Assembly (NCBI RefSeq): GCF_001931755.2 | Contig: NZ_CP015510.2 | Span: forward strand, 682,001 to 746,000 | From: Wolbachia endosymbiont of Folsomia candida | GTDB taxonomy: Bacteria > Pseudomonadota > Alphaproteobacteria > Rickettsiales > Anaplasmataceae | Reading direction: 5' to 3' | Length of the DNA stretch: 64,000 nt | Shown: positions 61,301 to 64,000 of the stretch, piece by piece | Layout of the letters: each line of letters opens with the position of its first letter | Numbering within the stretch: the first letter of the stretch is position 1 | Program-made: the position numbers and the translations under genes | Notes under the pieces: generated by a model | What the model was told of the DNA's origin: nothing | Seen by the model: the letters and a program-made list of their open reading frames with translations, nothing else | The model's database searches: none

Positions 61301-64000
61301 AAAAGCTTGATCTGGTCGACTTATATAAGCGCTTTGTTGAAAGTAAACACAAGGATTGGTATCTTGTAGGAAAAAAGATCATTTATTCTGCACAAATAGA
61401 TAAAGTATATAAATCACAACAAGAGTCTTTTGTAAAAAAACATAGATTATTAGCTTTAAGTGCACTTTTCTCTGAAGAAGACTTAAATAAGCTTCTTTCT
61501 AACAAAAAAATGAATGAAATAAAAAAATATAAAGAAGAGGTGGAAGAAGGTAAAGAGAATATAGGTATTATTAATCGTATTATCAATGGTAAGCCCAGCT
61601 TCGTTCACCGTAGTTATGCCGAATATTTTGCCTCTGATTACCTTTGGGAAAAATTTAAGTCAATTGAAATTGACAAGTTTGAAAATAGATTTCTTAAAGA
61701 TATTATAATTGAAAATACTTTTGCAGATTATAAATTACAAATTTATAGATTCTTTTACTCTGCAGCACAGAGAGACTTTGCAAAAGATACTGATTTCTCT
61801 GATAAAGATCACAAAATTACTACACTATTAAAGAATCTTACTCCTAAAATAACTAAATCTCCTGGCTATAAATTTGATAATCTTTCACAGTCTATAAAGT
61901 TACTGTTCACTATTGTTGAATTGTCTTTATTAGGAGAAGAAAAAAAAGATTCAGAAATTATTAATAGTGTAGTTGTAAACAAATATGAGAAATTAGAGTT
62001 ATTGCGCATATCTGCTGAAACTGGGTGTATAAAATTTACTAACGCCTTGATAATTTCACCAGAGCTCACAGTTGATTCAGGTCATTTAGATTATTATCGT
62101 AAATGGCACTTTAGTCCTTTCTGGTTAGCTGCTGAAAATAGTCACATAAATATTGCAAAAACTCTCATTGAAAAATTTCCTGATTATCTTACTTGGAGGG
62201 CGGATAACAACCACTATACTCTACTCAAATTTATCTTGGAGCGGAAAGAATTCGATGTCCTTAGATCTTGTTTAAATTTAAATCCAGAATTAAAAATAAT
62301 TGATGTTAATAGTGATATTGGTGGTGGTTATGGAACATCACTACTAGTTTACACCATTACTGAACATGCACCATTAGATGTGATTGAATTATTAATAGAG
62401 CAAACTAACATTGACCGTGTCAATAATCTTAAAATTGGAGGACACTCTACTTCCGCTGTAATGTATATTATTGGGTACTTGCCTGGCTACGAAGACTCAA
62501 ATGTAAGTTCAAGAATAATGGAGCTTCTTGTAAAAAAAGGTCTTGATTTAAACATAGTTGATAAGGAAGGTTTTACACCTTTAAATACAATCATTTTCGA
62601 GTTCAAATACGATAGTCTGTTGGCTCCTATTAGCAAGATAACAAAAGTCAATTATAAGGGTAATTTGTTTTACTCTGATACAAATATAAATTTCTTTAAC
62701 ACAGTGAAGCATTTGCTAGAATATGGTGTTATTTATAACCCAAGTAATGATAAAACACCATTACAACTTGCCCAGCAGATGCATTATGTGCAAGAATTGT
62801 TAAAAAAAGTATATCAACTTGGTCAACAGCAGAATTATAAAATTGATGAGATACTGGATGAAGTATCAGATAAAGTATTAGAATTAAAGAGCCATAACCT
62901 GAGTGGTGATACAATTCATGAAGCATTAAAGAAAGTAGGACTAATGCCTGATTATATGTCATGGTTTGGGTTGGATGAAAAATTAGATACAGTGTTAGAG
63001 TCACTTGATTCTTATATGAATGGGTTGCAAGAGCAAGAAGAAATGTGGAAACGTGGTGGTTATAGCGTTAATGAGATATTAGGTTCTAAAGTATTAAAGC
63101 AATTAAGATCACAAAACCCTAGCGATGATATGCAGGGGCAAGAGGGGTTGTTAAAAAGAGTGCTGGAACTTTTTGTCAATCAGAATTATAAAATTTCTGA
63201 AGCATTCGATGAGGTAAAAGATGAAGCAATGAAGTGCAAACAGAAGTTGCAAAAAGGAGTACAGCAAACTGTCCAAAAGCAGAATCCAGAAGGATTAGAT
63301 GACTTAATATTGAAAATCACTGCTTCTGAAGATATAGATTTTTTGAGTACAACTTTATTGGAGTTGAGTGATGTAGGTAAAAAAAATAAGATGAAAGCGT
63401 TAGAGCTTATGTTTCAATTTTCTGAACCATCATCTAAAATTTTAAAATTATTAAAACTTATTGATAATATATTTAATGCTATTCAGAAAAATGACAGAGA
63501 CAGTGTTGAACATCTATTACAGCAAGCAAAGCGTTCTGATACTATAAAAGCAGTTATTAATACTCAAGATAAGAGAGGTGGCACTCCATTACACAAAGCT
63601 GCTAAGTATGGCAACAAAGATGTGGTAAATGCCTTATTAAATGAAGTTAAAGATGACATTGAGGAATTAAATAAGTTTCTTTTTGATACTAAAGGGTATG
63701 GAATAACACCATTACACTATGCTGCATTAAATGATCATAAAGAGGTAATTGATATTCTGTTAGATAGAATGAAGAATAACCCAAATAGCTTAAAAGAGTT
63801 AGTTTTTGGTCAGGCAGATAACAAGATTGATTTTAATGACCAATCTTCAGTAGTAGAACCACTTTTAGAAAGAACAATAGAAGCTTTCATAAAAAATAAA
63901 CACCCTACAATATTACATGAAGCAGTACATGGTAATAAGAAAGAAATAATAAAATTAATCTTGGATAAAATTAAAGAAACGAAAGAAGATATAGACCAGT
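58396..64000 (+). CDS. giant modular protein, C-terminal part: tandem repeat, NACHT NTPase, ankyrin (interrupted 5', runs off window)
   Basis: 1868 codons without a stop, continuing the frame of 54956-57181 and open at the window end, so the original gene exceeds 2610 codons. Two tandem related units of about 110 aa lie at about 58486-59160 (ENIDKLSGSVLVQKNG / EDIDKLKGYVLIEKDD; QFNHEFW / QFNPKFW). A STAND/NACHT NTPase follows: Walker A SAESGMGKSTVL at 60652-60687 (K about residue 1501), Walker B IALLFDGFDE near 60880-60910, ATTRPHM, and the helical end FVHRSYAEYFASDYLW near 61606. Ankyrin repeats follow (TPLHKAAKYGNKDVVNALL at 63586; TPLHYAALNDHKEVIDILL at 63709). A native start is missing; TTG at 58381 might give a fragment. 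Confidence 0.78.

Noticed and set aside
1..64000. tRNA, rRNA or tmRNA genes
   Set aside because: I saw no cloverleaf-like or rRNA-like stretch on either strand; a covariance-model scan would settle it.

Overview
The window is AT-rich bacterial DNA that reads as a Wolbachia (Rickettsiales) chromosome segment made almost entirely of phage WO-type prophage and its flanking accessory DNA. The evidence is the WO-like gene order (RuvC-like resolvase, ParB/methyltransferase, terminase, ankyrin gene, lambda-like head genes, P2-like baseplate genes), several ankyrin-repeat proteins, two large serine recombinases and several insertion-sequence families. No rRNA, tRNA or housekeeping gene is visible.

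Layout. (1) Positions 1-15196 hold a first structural module on the + strand: a broken RepA-like ATPase, a RuvC-like resolvase, a ParB-methyltransferase, small and large terminase with an ankyrin gene between them, a gpW connector, a RelB/RelE-type toxin-antitoxin pair, portal, S49 protease with an internal scaffold start, decoration and capsid proteins, FII/Z/U-like joining proteins, then P2-like gpV, PAAR, gpW/gp25, gpJ and a truncated gpI. (2) Positions 15187-18900 are a scarred zone on the - strand: two IS110 transposase tails, a 697-aa serine recombinase with a small overlapping ORF and a DUF5372-like remnant, and the 5' part of a group II intron sitting in a small gene. (3) Positions 19113-24570 are a - strand replication/recombination operon: primase-helicase, sigma-like factor, Sak4-like ATPase, second RepA-like helicase, small proteins and an SSB-like protein. 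(4) Positions 24571-28196 have no convincing intact gene and hold a degenerate repeat family. (5) Positions 28197-44977 are a second, closely related copy of the structural module, with an intact gpI and a RhuM-family gene inserted near its start. (6) Positions 45231-64000 resemble the WO eukaryotic-association module: ankyrin proteins, DUF2924 plus a 550-aa serine recombinase, a membrane protein, a 1132-aa ankyrin protein, an intact IS256-family element, and a giant gene (OTU protease, ankyrin, PD-(D/E)XK-like nuclease, NACHT NTPase, ankyrin) split by an IS4-family element and running off the window end.

How it fits together. The two structural modules encode DNA packaging, a lambda-type head and a P2-type baseplate. 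No tail sheath, tube or tape-measure gene is present, so neither module alone could build a complete contractile tail. A 25-bp dyad, CCGGA-N15-TCCGG, occurs three times, each time upstream of a phage transcription unit and in the matching orientation, which suggests a shared operator. Removing the IS4 element and one copy of its 10-bp target duplication restores one uninterrupted reading frame of more than 2600 codons. That giant protein is the most interesting object in the window.
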